A stretch of 64,000 nucleotides of DNA from [Clostridium] aminophilum DSM 10710 (GCF_000711825.1 NZ_JONJ01000002.1:186001-250000), one strand, 5' to 3'; shown: positions 1-8,540, counted from the first letter of the stretch. Notes: a model not told the origin generated them from the sequence alone. Program-made: numbers and translations.

Positions 1-2
1 GA

Positions 3-1226
3 AAAACCGCACTTCTCCGTGAGCTGATCCGACAGAATCCGGAGCTGCATTTTCGGATCTTCAGCGTTCCGAGAGGCGGATACCGGCCGGAGGAAGAGAC
101 CGTCCTGCAGGACGCCTTTCTTCACGCCGGACAGTCCAATGAGATTCTGCTGATCGATCAGGCAGAGAATCTGGATGAGTCTCGAATACTCCGACTGCTC
201 TCTGAAAATTCGGATGGGAAGAAAAGGACGGCAGTGTTTTCGGGGAGAATGTCCGACCATGTGACAGAGGAGCTCACGGGACGTCGGAGCACGGTACGGG
301 AACAGTTTGCGGTGAAGATCGAACTTGGGGATTTTTCCTGGTGGAATATAAAGCCATATCTGAAAACGGCAGACATTTCGGATAGGAATGGAAGACTTCC
401 GCTTACGGCTTATGCGGTGAGCGGCGGTAATCCGAAGATCCTGAATGCGATTCTTCCAAAGATTCACGATCATGGTGAGATCGCCGGACTGGACGGATCG
501 CTGATCAAAGAGCCGTATTACCGTATGGATTCATTTGCGCAGGAAAATGCCCCCTATTACCGGATCATGCAGGTGATTTCCTGCGGCGATGACCGGATGA
601 GCAGCATCGCGGAACGGCTTGGCATGGCGACGACTTCATTGCCCAAATATCTGAACATTCTGGTGGAAAACGGTCTGATCGTCCGGGAGAATCCTGTGAC
701 GGAAAAGTACCGTCAGAATTCTCGAAACGGACGGTATGTCATTCCGGATCCATGGCTCCGGTTCTGGTTTCGCGCAATTTATCCGAACATGGGGGAGATT
801 GAATTCTGCACGGAGAAGGGCATTCCGTACATTGTTTCGAAGGTTCTGAAAGAAAAACAGATTCCGGAGATTTACGAGGATATCTGCCGTTCATCGCTTT
901 GGTCAATGTCCGAAAAATGTTTTGATTACGACCGTGTCGGCCGTTGGTGGAATCGCGGAAGTGTCCGGATCCCCATCGTGGCATACCGTTCGGACGGAAC
1001 CGATATTCTGTTCGGAACAACCTGTTCGGACCCGGAGCGGAAGCTGGATGTGAGTGATCAGAAAGATCTGGAACGAGCTGCGGCGAAGGTTGACTGGGCA
1101 CCGAAGAACGGAGGCCGGAGAGAACATTATATTCTGTTTTCCGAGGGCGGATTCACCGGGGAAATGAGAGAGTACGCGAAAAAGAAATCGCATATCATTC
1201 TTGTGGATTCTCTTCCGGGAAAGTGA
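3..1226 (+). CDS. AAA-type ATPase with C-terminal DUF234 domain, 5' end outside the window
   Basis: The reading frame is already open at base 3 and stops at 1226, so the start and probably the first glycines of the P-loop lie outside. The first residues read KTALLRELI, which fits the end of a Walker A motif, and EILLIDQAENL about 50 residues on fits Walker B. A winged-helix-like stretch lies in the middle. The C-terminal part has DPWLRFWFRAIYPN, typical of the DUF234 domain of archaeal-type ATPases. Family members are predicted P-loop ATPases with a C-terminal nuclease-like or DNA-binding domain; their role is poorly known. No partner gene is visible on the right side. Confidence 0.75.
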   Translation, partial: KTALLRELIRQNPELHFRIFSVPRGGYRPEEETVLQDAFLHAGQSNEILLIDQAENLDESRILRLLSENSDGKKRTAVFSGRMSDHVTEELTGRRSTVREQFAVKIELGDFSWWNIKPYLKTADISDRNGRLPLTAYAVSGGNPKILNAILPKIHDHGEIAGLDGSLIKEPYYRMDSFAQENAPYYRIMQVISCGDDRMSSIAERLGMATTSLPKYLNILVENGLIVRENPVTEKYRQNSRNGRYVIPDPWLRFWFRAIYPNMGEIEFCTEKGIPYIVSKVLKEKQIPEIYEDICRSSLWSMSEKCFDYDRVGRWWNRGSVRIPIVAYRSDGTDILFGTTCSDPERKLDVSDQKDLERAAAKVDWAPKNGGRREHYILFSEGGFTGEMREYAKKKSHIILVDSLPGK

Positions 1227-1242
1227 CAGCCGTGAGCAGCCG

Positions 1243-1526
1243 GTATCCTCCGGTTTGGATTCTTTCACAGGAAAGTGCTATGCATTTCCCGGGGAAGAAA
1301 TGCTCCTGGAGGATACGCGCATCGCTGTAAGCAAATTCACTAAGCTCGAGAAAACCAGCCGTAGCACACTATTTCACTAAGCGGCAAAGCTGCTAAGTGA
1401 AATATGTGTTGCTAAGAGCTTCGCCAAGGAAGATGTCACCTTTCTGTGACAAGCGGCGGCGCGCAAAGTCCGTGGCGATCCTCTCAGGATTGAGTGGAGG
1501 GGGCCGAAATCCGCGTGCAGACTTTG
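1243..1526 (+). promoter_or_regulatory. Block of nested inverted repeats, candidate structured RNA leader
   Basis: This gap holds several stems. Hairpin 1 nests GTATCCTCC (1243-1251) with GGAGGATAC (1308-1316), CAGGA (1268) with TCCTG (1304), and GCATTTC (1282-1288) with GAAATGC (1297-1303). Hairpin 2 (1362-1414) has about 24 pairs around an AAA loop; its 15-pair core is 1371-1403. Hairpin 3 is TGTCAC/GTGACA (1434-1451). Hairpin 4 is ATCCT/AGGAT (1478-1490), enclosed by CAAAGTC (1464-1470) and GACTTTG (1520-1526). No clear U tract follows any stem. The block ends 47 bp before a wall hydrolase start, so a riboswitch or attenuator is plausible, but I could not match it to a known class. Confidence 0.5.
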
Positions 1527-1572
1527 TTCAAACGAATACATTTTTTATGGAGAGGGAAGGGTTAGAAAGATT

Positions 1573-3003
1573 ATGAAAAAGAACAGAAATCGTTTCTATG
1601 GCAAAATGGGGCTGATACTTGCGACATCGGCGTGGATCGGAATCGCAAATCCGATGAGTGTACCGGCGGCAGTGAAATTTCTTCCGGGTGTCACGGCCGA
1701 GATGAGCGATCCGTCTTACTGGATGCGGGATCTGACCGGAACCGATGATATTCTGGCGGACCAATCCAAAATTGCATTGCTGAACCAGCGGATCCGGGCT
1801 TCCGAGGGATCCAATATGTTTGATCTGGACTCACTCAGCGCAACGATCAATGCAGCGGAGATGTCGTCAAAAATCCGTGAATCGACACGCAAGGAGCTTG
1901 CCGCATACGCGACCGGCGGCAATTATGCCGCTGACGGCTCTGTGATGACCCAGGTGATGCTGGATCCGGTGATTGAAAACTGTTTTGATCCGACGGCGAC
2001 GGCGTCCCAGAGCAGAGGGTACGGAATCTGCGTAAAGAGAACGGACATTCGCGCCTATCCGTCATCGATGATTATTGCTGATGATCCCGGCGACAATGAT
2101 TTTGACAACGGCGTTCTGTCGGCACTTCTGGTCAATGAACCGGTGCGAATCAATTTCCGCTCCGCGGACGGCGCGTGGCTTTATATCACATCCGAACTGG
2201 TGGCCGGATGGGTTAAGACGGAAGATATCGCGATCTGTCACAGCCGGAATGAGTGGAAGTCGGCATGGGATATCGCTGCTCCGACTCGTGTTGTGGTCAC
2301 CGCCGGAAAAGTGTATCTGGAAGAATCCCAGACCAATCCCGATATTTCCGAGACCATGCTGACGATGGGAACCATTCTGGAGACCGCGGACACAACGGGC
2401 GGCGGTCTTGTCGCAAACCGTTCTCCGTATCAGAATTATCCGGTATACATTCCGGTTCGTCAGGCTGACGGAACCTATGCGAAGAAAAAGGCGCTGATTT
2501 CGCAGCACCATGCAATTTCGGAAGGATATCTGCCGCTGACAACGAACAATATCCTGAAGACAGCGTATTCGATGCTCGGAGATACATACGGATGGGGCGG
2601 AATGCTTTCTTCGGTTGACTGCTCCTTCTATATCCGCAATATTTACCGGTGCTTTGGCCTGAATATTGCGCGGAACACGACCTGGCAGGCGTCCATGCCG
2701 GTTCATAACATTGAGCTGGAGGGAAAAACGGACTCCGAAAAGCAGGCAATTCTGAATACGTTAAAACCGGGTGCAACGCTATTCTTTAAGGGACATGAAA
2801 TGATGTACCTCGGGGAAGTCCGTGGGAGACATTTTGTCCTCAGCGCCGTGAGCTCGATGCGTCAGCCTTCCGGAACCGGAAAACTCCGTGTTCGAAGCGT
2901 GGTGGTCAGCAGTCTGGAGGACACATATCGTATGAACGGGCTCAGCTGGCTGGCGAGCCTTTACCGGGCTCAGATTCCGTATGAGGAGCCAATGGCGGAA
3001 TAA
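1573..3003 (+). CDS. Secreted SH3-domain NlpC/P60 cell-wall hydrolase
   Basis: A predicted secreted peptidoglycan endopeptidase of 476 residues. Residues 1-33 form a signal peptide with a basic start and a hydrophobic core. An N-terminal stabilising region is followed by two bacterial SH3-like domains (about 140-310), then the NlpC/P60 catalytic domain (about 325-450). The catalytic Cys is C350 in SSVDCSF, the general base His is likely H408 in GHEMMYLG, and H420 may be the third residue. The YGWGG motif just before the Cys is typical. The order matches the N_NLPC_P60/SH3b1/SH3b2 hydrolases, which cut stem-peptide bonds. It is transcribed alone behind the structured leader and ends in a strong hairpin. 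Confidence 0.85.
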   Translation: MKKNRNRFYGKMGLILATSAWIGIANPMSVPAAVKFLPGVTAEMSDPSYWMRDLTGTDDILADQSKIALLNQRIRASEGSNMFDLDSLSATINAAEMSSKIRESTRKELAAYATGGNYAADGSVMTQVMLDPVIENCFDPTATASQSRGYGICVKRTDIRAYPSSMIIADDPGDNDFDNGVLSALLVNEPVRINFRSADGAWLYITSELVAGWVKTEDIAICHSRNEWKSAWDIAAPTRVVVTAGKVYLEESQTNPDISETMLTMGTILETADTTGGGLVANRSPYQNYPVYIPVRQADGTYAKKKALISQHHAISEGYLPLTTNNILKTAYSMLGDTYGWGGMLSSVDCSFYIRNIYRCFGLNIARNTTWQASMPVHNIELEGKTDSEKQAILNTLKPGATLFFKGHEMMYLGEVRGRHFVLSAVSSMRQPSGTGKLRVRSVVVSSLEDTYRMNGLSWLASLYRAQIPYEEPMAE

Positions 3004-3072
3004 ATAACGCACAAAAATATAAGGTTTGGATTTTTCATGGCGAAAAATGTATAACTGAATAAGAATCATATA

Positions 3073-3118
3073 TAGACCAGTACCCTTGGGGATGCCCAGT
3101 CCGTACTGGTCTATTATT
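3073..3118 (+). terminator. Intrinsic terminator after the NlpC/P60 gene
   Basis: A perfect 11-bp stem TAGACCAGTAC/GTACTGGTCTA (3073-3083 and 3103-3113) has a partly self-complementary loop and is followed by a T-rich TTATTAT run. It lies 70 bp after the hydrolase stop. Confidence 0.8.
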
Positions 3119-3194
3119 ATGACCATTTATATCTGGAGCCGGGAGAAACGCAATAATTACGGAATGGAGATCAGAAACAAAAAATGGAATTATC

Positions 3195-3223
3195 TTGAAA
3201 AGTGATACGCATGAGGTTACAAT
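3195..3223 (+). promoter_or_regulatory. Sigma-A promoter of higBA, possibly giving a leaderless mRNA
   Basis: TTGAAA at 3195-3200 and TACAAT at 3218-3223 are 17 bp apart. The expected transcription start, 6-7 bp downstream, falls on or next to the higB ATG at 3230, and no good Shine-Dalgarno lies at the normal distance. Confidence 0.65.
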
Positions 3224-3229
3224 CTAAGT

Positions 3230-3508
3230 ATGATTAAATCATTTTCTCACAAAGGATTAAAGGATTTCTTTGAGACTGGATCAAAAAAAGGAATTCAGCC
3301 AGATCACGCTCCAAAGTTAGCAAGAATGCTGGACAGGCTTGACGCCAGTACATGCCCGAATGATATGAATTTACCCGGATATCGTCTACATCAGCTCAAG
3401 GGTGATTTGAGAGAAATGTGGTCTGTTACGGTTAATGGGAACTGGCGTATGACATTTTACTTTGAAGGGAATGATGCCTTTCTGGTGGACTACATGGATT
3501 ATCATTGA
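3230..3508 (+). CDS. higB: HigB/RelE-family toxin
   Basis: A 92-residue protein of the RelE/HigB superfamily. The family members are ribosome-dependent mRNA endonucleases that stop translation. The central HQLKGDLREMWSV and the following GNWRMTFYF and DYMDYH segments match the HigB group (plasmid maintenance system killer proteins). It is followed directly by its HTH antitoxin, in the toxin-first order that is characteristic of higBA. The promoter ends almost at the start codon, so the toxin may be translated poorly from a leaderless message while the antitoxin has a strong ribosome binding site. The region is visibly A/T-richer than its neighbours, which suggests transfer. Confidence 0.88.
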   Translation: MIKSFSHKGLKDFFETGSKKGIQPDHAPKLARMLDRLDASTCPNDMNLPGYRLHQLKGDLREMWSVTVNGNWRMTFYFEGNDAFLVDYMDYH

Positions 3509-3523
3509 ATGGAGGGATGTATC

Positions 3524-3823
3524 ATGACAAGAAAACCGACCCATCCTGGCAGTGTGTTTTTAGAAGACGTGCTAAAGCCGTTAGGATTATCTGTTACAGA
3601 GGCTGCAAAAATGTTAGGAGTCAGCCGGAAAACGTTGTCAGAATTTGTAAATGAAAAAGCTGCATTAAGTCCGGAGATGGCCTTGCGGATCAGTAAGGCG
3701 ACCAATACCTCGGCAGAAAGCTGGCTCAATATGCAGCAGAAACTTACATTATGGAACGTAAGTCAGCATGAACCGACGAATGTGATAATATTTCCGATGC
3801 CCAAAAAAGTAATGGAAGGATAA
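3524..3823 (+). CDS. higA: HigA-family HTH antitoxin
   Basis: A 99-residue XRE-type HTH antitoxin. THPGSVFLEDVLKPLGLS followed by the HTH segment TEAAKMLGVSRKTLSEFVN is the standard HigA/VapI pattern. I chose the ATG at 3524 because GGAGG at 3511-3515 lies 8 bp upstream; the in-frame ATG at 3509 overlaps that site. It should bind and neutralise HigB and repress the common promoter. The toxin stop codon lies just before the ribosome binding site, so the two are translationally close. The C-terminus carries a short extension after the HTH. Confidence 0.88.
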   Translation: MTRKPTHPGSVFLEDVLKPLGLSVTEAAKMLGVSRKTLSEFVNEKAALSPEMALRISKATNTSAESWLNMQQKLTLWNVSQHEPTNVIIFPMPKKVMEG

Positions 3824-3881
3824 AATCCGAGTGAAATCGGTAACGTTTGATTTTGTTTTTTCTAATCGCTTTATAAATCGC

Positions 3882-3930
3882 AGTTAACGTTAGCATTATT
3901 GCAAAAAAGTCAAAACTGCTAACGTTAACT
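3882..3930. repeat. Perfect 14-bp inverted repeat between higBA and the recombinase
   Basis: AGTTAACGTTAGCA (3882-3895) is repeated in reverse complement as TGCTAACGTTAACT (3917-3930), with a 21-bp A-rich spacer. No T tract supports a terminator. The layout resembles the paired arms of a tyrosine-recombinase core site. It lies about 110 bp past the stop codon of the recombinase gene. Confidence 0.6.
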
Positions 3931-4042
3931 AAAAAATAAGTGAGAATATGGTTTTTGGCGCGTGTTCTCGTGATTGCTCTGTTCGTGCTGGCGGGATTGC
4001 CCAGTTGGAATGCGACTTTATTATCCGTAATCGAGACAGGAA

Positions 4043-5092
4043 CTATTTTAAGTCATTTTTCCTATATGGGTCCAGCTTCGCAGCGCGTTCTTTTTCCGTG
4101 CCGTCTGCGATATAGTGCGCCGATGTTGTCTCGATTCGGTCATGACCAAGGACTTTTGCAACCATTCGGATGTCGCCGCCGCTTGCCTCGTATAGAAGAG
4201 AGCCATAAGTTCGGCGGAGAGAATGACAGGTGGTTCCTCGATGCTCTGGAATTGCGGTCGTTGCGAACTTCTTAACCATAAGCTGCACAGATCGAACGGT
4301 CATCCGACGTTTCTGCATCGATCGAAAAAGTGCATCCGGATCCCGGTCGGAGAGGAAAAGATGTCGTTCCAGCTGGATATAATCGTCCAGAGCAGCTGCA
4401 ACCGTATCATCAAAGTAGACCATATCGGCCTGACCACCTTTTCGAATTACACGAATTCTGAGTTCATGGAAGTCAACATCGGTCACATCAAGACCTACGA
4501 GCTCTGAAACACGGATTCCTGTCCGCAGCAAGAGCGTAACAATCGCTGCATCTCTTAAATTTGTTTTTTCCAGATACTTTTCGCGGTGGACGCTTTCTGC
4601 ACGGGTATTTTCAACTGCATCCACAAGACGATTTGCCTCGCTGACCGAAAGCCGATTGATTGTCTTTTCTTTCTTTACCTTTACACCCTCGACGCCATCC
4701 ATTGCATTATGAGATAAAAGCTCATGTACATATGCAAAACGGAAAAATGTCCGGATTGAGGAAAGGCGCCTCCGGACGGTTGCCGGCTGGAGCATATCAA
4801 CGCGGAGCATCTGATCTGCATATTCATCAATATCCATAAATGTCAGCTGATTTAAATCATCAAGCGAAATGTCCCGCGTGTTTGTGTTCTGAAGACTCGG
4901 ATTTGCCTGAATCAGATATTCTAAAAACATAATCAGATCTTCTGCATAACCACATAATGTGGATGTCTGGCAATGTTTTCTCTTGGAAACGAAATACGGT
5001 TGCATGAATTCCGGAAGACGCGTCATCAGTTCCTTCAGCGTTTCGTTATATTTTGCAAGCGTTTCGCGCTTATAGGTCGAATCGTTTTTCAT
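4043..5092 (-). CDS. Tyrosine recombinase (XerC/phage integrase family)
   Basis: A 349-residue site-specific recombinase. The N-terminal half is a SAM-like core-binding domain (about 30-130). The catalytic domain keeps all key residues: R194 in TGIRVSEL, K218 in RKGG, H290 and R293 in HSLRR, H317 in LGHDRI, and the nucleophile Y327 in SAHY. Family enzymes cut and rejoin DNA through a 3'-phosphotyrosine. The start has a perfect GGAGGT site 4-9 bp upstream. It stands alone without xis or phage genes, next to higBA and a 14-bp inverted repeat, so it may be a degenerate mobile element or a lone resolvase-like gene; the chromosomal XerC is another option. Confidence 0.9.
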   Translation of the reverse strand: MKNDSTYKRETLAKYNETLKELMTRLPEFMQPYFVSKRKHCQTSTLCGYAEDLIMFLEYLIQANPSLQNTNTRDISLDDLNQLTFMDIDEYADQMLRVDMLQPATVRRRLSSIRTFFRFAYVHELLSHNAMDGVEGVKVKKEKTINRLSVSEANRLVDAVENTRAESVHREKYLEKTNLRDAAIVTLLLRTGIRVSELVGLDVTDVDFHELRIRVIRKGGQADMVYFDDTVAAALDDYIQLERHLFLSDRDPDALFRSMQKRRMTVRSVQLMVKKFATTAIPEHRGTTCHSLRRTYGSLLYEASGGDIRMVAKVLGHDRIETTSAHYIADGTEKERAAKLDPYRKNDLK

Positions 5093-5112
5093 GGTTTTAC
5101 CTCCAGGATTCT

Positions 5113-5121
5113 ATTATAGCA
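5113..5121 (-). promoter_or_regulatory. Extended -10 promoter of the recombinase gene
   Basis: On the minus strand TGCTATAAT is a perfect extended -10 (TGnTATAAT). The predicted start gives a leader of about 14 bases that carries GGAGGT. No good -35 box is visible, as is usual for extended -10 promoters. Confidence 0.6.
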
Positions 5122-5313
5122 CATCTTTTCGTAAAATGTATGTTTTGCGAAAAGTTTTAAAAAACAATAGATCTGCTCTTCTTTCAAATGCACATTCCAC
5201 AAGGTAAATAACATACGGTTAAAGCCCCCGCAGAATGTGCTGCATATCACTTTCTTTGACTCGTTAATAGTGTTTTATAATTGGAGTCATCGATCAGACC
5301 ATGACTCATAAAC

Positions 5314-7593
5314 TCACTGAAACAGAATCTTCATCTCCCCGTCCAGTTCATCACGGATGATAAACCGGTCGATGATCCCGTTATTCTGATACCATCCAAG
5401 ATCCGGATCCATTGTCTCCACCAGAACGATCAAACGGATCTCCGGATTCTGTCTTCGGATGATTTCCGCCAGATCAATGCCGCTCATCGCAGGAAGCTGA
5501 AAATCGATCAGCATCAGATCAAAAATGGTTGGTTCCTTCGTGATCCGGTCAAGGACCGGCGCAGACTGCTCAAATACAGAGACATTCATATTGGCTTTGT
5601 GAAAAAAGTCCCGGTACTGTCGTATTTTTGGATCTGAAGAAACGATTCCGACATTTTTGATCGAGTTGAGCCGCTTTCGACCGCCAACCCCGCGGTTTTC
5701 CGTGATTTCCGGGATCTCAATCCGAAATTCTGTGCCCTCTCCGACTTTGCTGTATACACGAATAGAACCATGAATGGAATTCAGAATATTCTGTATAACG
5801 GAAAGACCGAGTCCGGTTCCCTCGCGCGACCCTTTTGTGGTGTAAAACGGATCGAAAATCCTTGTAAGCGCCTGTTCCGGAATGCCGCATCCATTATCCT
5901 TCACGAAAAGAATCGGCTGTCCGCTGTTATTGCGTCCGAATTGTATACAAAAGATCGGATTCTTCGTCTCTTCCATCGCCTGAAACGCATTTTTGGCCAG
6001 ATTCATCAGGATCTGTTCAACCATTCCCTTTCGGATCAGGCAGAAAATGTTTTCGGTCGTGATATCGGCGGTGAATGTGATTCGCGCCGGGCAAAGCTGA
6101 CGGATCAGGTTGGAGGCGGTCCGCACTTCTTCGGTCAGGTTGAGTTCACTCAGACGGATGCCGGTATCCTGGCGCGAAAATTCCAAAAGCTGGCGCGACA
6201 GATCCGCCGCACGGTCGATGGAGAAAGAAATCTCCCGGACCATTTCTTTTCCGTCTTCAGACAGGGTCTCATCGTTTTGAAGCATATCCGCGTACAACAG
6301 AACCGGTGTCAGGTAGTTGTTGAATTCGTGCGCGATGTGGCTCGACATCATACCGAGGGACTGAATGCGCTGATAATGCCGGATTTCTTCATTTTTCTGT
6401 ACGATTGTCTCCATTCCCCGGTTGATTTCCTGAAGATAATGGATCTTGTCCTCCTGGGATCGGGCCCGAAAAGTAATCCGTATAATGAGATACATTACAA
6501 CAAGCACCAAAAGGACGTAAATCGTCAGAATACGGGTGAGCACGGAGATCATGCTGTTCAGTGGTTCCTGTAATTCCTCCAGAGGAAGGGTCGAGTTGAT
6601 GATCCATTTTTCTCCGCGAAACCGTATGGCAGTGAATGCGATCACTCTCGTGATGTCCTGCGGCGGGTTCTGATCCCAGTCATAAGTATGAAGAACCTGG
6701 CTTCCCGAATCGTGTTCGGTCTGATACGTCACCCATTTTTCCAGGTCTGTCAGATCAAGGTTCGGGTAGATCCGTGCGCGGTCAGATATGGCATCCAGAC
6801 CGATCTGGCTTTTTACATGGTGCATGAGGATCGTCAGATCCTGATCTTTGACGATGGAATATCCGCCGGTGCCGATGCGGACCGGTGCGACAATCCGTCG
6901 ATAGATCTCATTCAGATCCATCGCCAAAAGAACGCAGCACCGTTCGGTTCCGTAGGAAAAATATTTCCGGATATACATGTGATATCCCTGACCGCCGGAA
7001 ATCTGCCGTTTTCCGATGATTTCCGCTTCGATCTCCGTATTGCTTTCCGAGCCTGCAGCTGCTGCCGGCTTTTCCGCCGGGGGATTTGAAACGAACGTTG
7101 CGTTCGATAATGCATCCGGTTCCGGGAAGCCGCCCGAAAGCCGGTTTGTACTTTCTGCGAAGGTCCGCAGGTCGGGATCGGCTTCATGTTGGGATACCAT
7201 CTCCCCGTTCCGGTCATAATATAAGACTGATCCGTCTTCCTGCCAAAGGATCAGTCCGCTGTAAAGATTATGTCTCCGGCTCAGAAATGCGGAATTCTTC
7301 CGCTGTAATCCTTCGTCCGAACCGGATTCTCTTTTCTCAGAAGCAATCTCGTCATAGAAAAGGTCGATTTCTCCCAGGTTCGCCAATATAAAATCGCCGA
7401 CATTCTGTCCGATGGTGTCGGCGATGGTCTGCAGCTGTTTCTCCTCACTGCGGATGACGGAATCGCGGTACCGGACATAAAACTGATAACATCCGGAAAA
7501 GACTGCCAGTGACACCAGAAAGATCGCTGCGAATGCAAGAATGATAAACCGTCCGTAGCGCCGTGGCAGGTTGTTTTGTCTGGTTTTTTTCAT
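5314..7593 (-). CDS. Hybrid sensor histidine kinase with C-terminal receiver domain
   Basis: A 759-residue membrane sensor. A transmembrane helix at about 15-40 and another at 347-373 enclose an extracellular sensor region of about 300 residues, probably Cache-like. The kinase core has the phospho-accepting H422 in AHEFNN, the N box NLAKNAF (531-537), DNGCG (566-570) and GTGLGLS (593-599). A receiver-like domain (645-759) keeps the acceptor D697 (LMLIDFQLP), but the usual conserved Lys near its end appears as Arg (FIIRDE), so it may be only partly active. It lies 35 bp downstream of the OmpR-type regulator gene and is surely co-transcribed. The next genes across the divergent region suggest a carboxylate ligand. 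Confidence 0.9.
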   Translation of the reverse strand: MKKTRQNNLPRRYGRFIILAFAAIFLVSLAVFSGCYQFYVRYRDSVIRSEEKQLQTIADTIGQNVGDFILANLGEIDLFYDEIASEKRESGSDEGLQRKNSAFLSRRHNLYSGLILWQEDGSVLYYDRNGEMVSQHEADPDLRTFAESTNRLSGGFPEPDALSNATFVSNPPAEKPAAAAGSESNTEIEAEIIGKRQISGGQGYHMYIRKYFSYGTERCCVLLAMDLNEIYRRIVAPVRIGTGGYSIVKDQDLTILMHHVKSQIGLDAISDRARIYPNLDLTDLEKWVTYQTEHDSGSQVLHTYDWDQNPPQDITRVIAFTAIRFRGEKWIINSTLPLEELQEPLNSMISVLTRILTIYVLLVLVVMYLIIRITFRARSQEDKIHYLQEINRGMETIVQKNEEIRHYQRIQSLGMMSSHIAHEFNNYLTPVLLYADMLQNDETLSEDGKEMVREISFSIDRAADLSRQLLEFSRQDTGIRLSELNLTEEVRTASNLIRQLCPARITFTADITTENIFCLIRKGMVEQILMNLAKNAFQAMEETKNPIFCIQFGRNNSGQPILFVKDNGCGIPEQALTRIFDPFYTTKGSREGTGLGLSVIQNILNSIHGSIRVYSKVGEGTEFRIEIPEITENRGVGGRKRLNSIKNVGIVSSDPKIRQYRDFFHKANMNVSVFEQSAPVLDRITKEPTIFDLMLIDFQLPAMSGIDLAEIIRRQNPEIRLIVLVETMDPDLGWYQNNGIIDRFIIRDELDGEMKILFQ

Positions 7594-7628
7594 GGTTGAC
7601 TGTATTTCTCCTGTAATAAGGCGCGCTG

Positions 7629-8324
7629 TTATACGCCAGAAACTTCAAACAGGTATCCGATCCCGCGAACGGTTTTGAGGTACTGCGGATTTTTCGGATC
7701 TTCTTCGATCTTGGCCCGGATCCGCCGCACATAGACGATGATGGTGTTGTCATCGACGATGGAATCGCCCCATACCTGACTGTAAAGCTGGTCCTTGGTA
7801 AAAACCTGCCCGGGATGTTCCATGAAGAAACGGAACAGGGTCAGCTCCCGGCCGGTCAGAGCGAGTTCGCTTCCGTTTTTCAGACAGGTCATCCGCAGTG
7901 TATCCACAGAAAATGGACCCTGACGGATTTCATTTGGCGCCAGCCTGCTGTAGATTTCGCTTCGCCGGATGAGTGCCTTTGCCGTCTGGATCAGAACGGA
8001 ATTGTGAAATGGTTTCGTCAGGTAACTGTCAGCGCCGAAACCGAGTCCCAGCACCTGATCCATCTCGTCGGACTTACCGGACAGCATCATGACCGGGGTG
8101 CTGTCTCCATTGCCTCTCATGGTCTGCAGGACCTGATAGCCACCGACCCGCTTCATCATAACGTCCAGAATAACCAGATGAAAATGTTCGGACCGGAGGA
8201 TTTGAAGGGCTTCGTCTCCGTCTTCCGCTTCGATCACCGTCATATTTTCTTTTTTGAAGGCCAGCCGGATTGCCGTGCGTATGGATTTTTCATCATCCAC
8301 CACAAGGATTCTCTCGTCACTCAT
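7629..8324 (-). CDS. OmpR/PhoB-family response regulator
   Basis: A 231-residue two-component regulator. The receiver domain has acidic D10-D11, acceptor D54 (VILDVMM), S82 and K104 (YLTKPF). The C-terminal winged helix (about 130-228) has the usual LTGRELTLFRFFMEHPG and GIGYLFE segments. I place the start at 8324 (MSDERIL), where AAGGAAG lies at a normal distance, rather than at the ATG 9 codons upstream. It is the first gene of a two-gene operon with the hybrid kinase. Its own promoter and a set of 11-bp-spaced repeats, probably its binding sites, lie upstream between it and the citrate transporter gene. Confidence 0.92.
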   Translation of the reverse strand: MSDERILVVDDEKSIRTAIRLAFKKENMTVIEAEDGDEALQILRSEHFHLVILDVMMKRVGGYQVLQTMRGNGDSTPVMMLSGKSDEMDQVLGLGFGADSYLTKPFHNSVLIQTAKALIRRSEIYSRLAPNEIRQGPFSVDTLRMTCLKNGSELALTGRELTLFRFFMEHPGQVFTKDQLYSQVWGDSIVDDNTIIVYVRRIRAKIEEDPKNPQYLKTVRGIGYLFEVSGV

Positions 8325-8511
8325 ATTTTTCGCTTCCTTATATGTTGTCATCTAAGTCCTATGTTGTCATTGGCGTTGATACCAATCGCCGGATGTTTCG
8401 GGCCAAAGAATACCATTATCGGCTCAAATGTCAGCGCTCCGGCGGCGATTCTGTCGCGAAGGGGCGCACCCGGTAAATCATTCTGTCAGTATTTCGTTTG
8501 CTTTTACTATA

Positions 8512-8540
8512 AATATAATGGTTTCATTGAAGTTCGTAAA
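8512..8540 (-). promoter_or_regulatory. Promoter of the two-component operon
   Basis: On the minus strand TTTACG (8535-8540) and TATATT (8512-8517) are 17 bp apart. Transcription would run towards the regulator gene with a leader of about 180 bases. The CTGTCA repeats at 8564-8591 lie just upstream of the -35 box, a normal activator position. Confidence 0.5.

Noticed and set aside
1380-1526. c-di-GMP-I (GEMM) or c-di-AMP (ydaO) riboswitch as a firm call
   Set aside because: Only short strings (GCAAAG, CCGAAATCCG) agree; the other conserved blocks are missing, so I list it only as an unknown structured leader.
2062-2706. Open frame of 214 codons opposite the NlpC/P60 gene
   Set aside because: It is antisense to a gene with clear domains, has no ribosome binding site and no protein-like composition (many Arg, His, Cys).
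5770-6573. Open frame of 267 codons opposite the histidine kinase
   Set aside because: It mirrors the kinase codons, lacks a start signal and has no recognisable motif.
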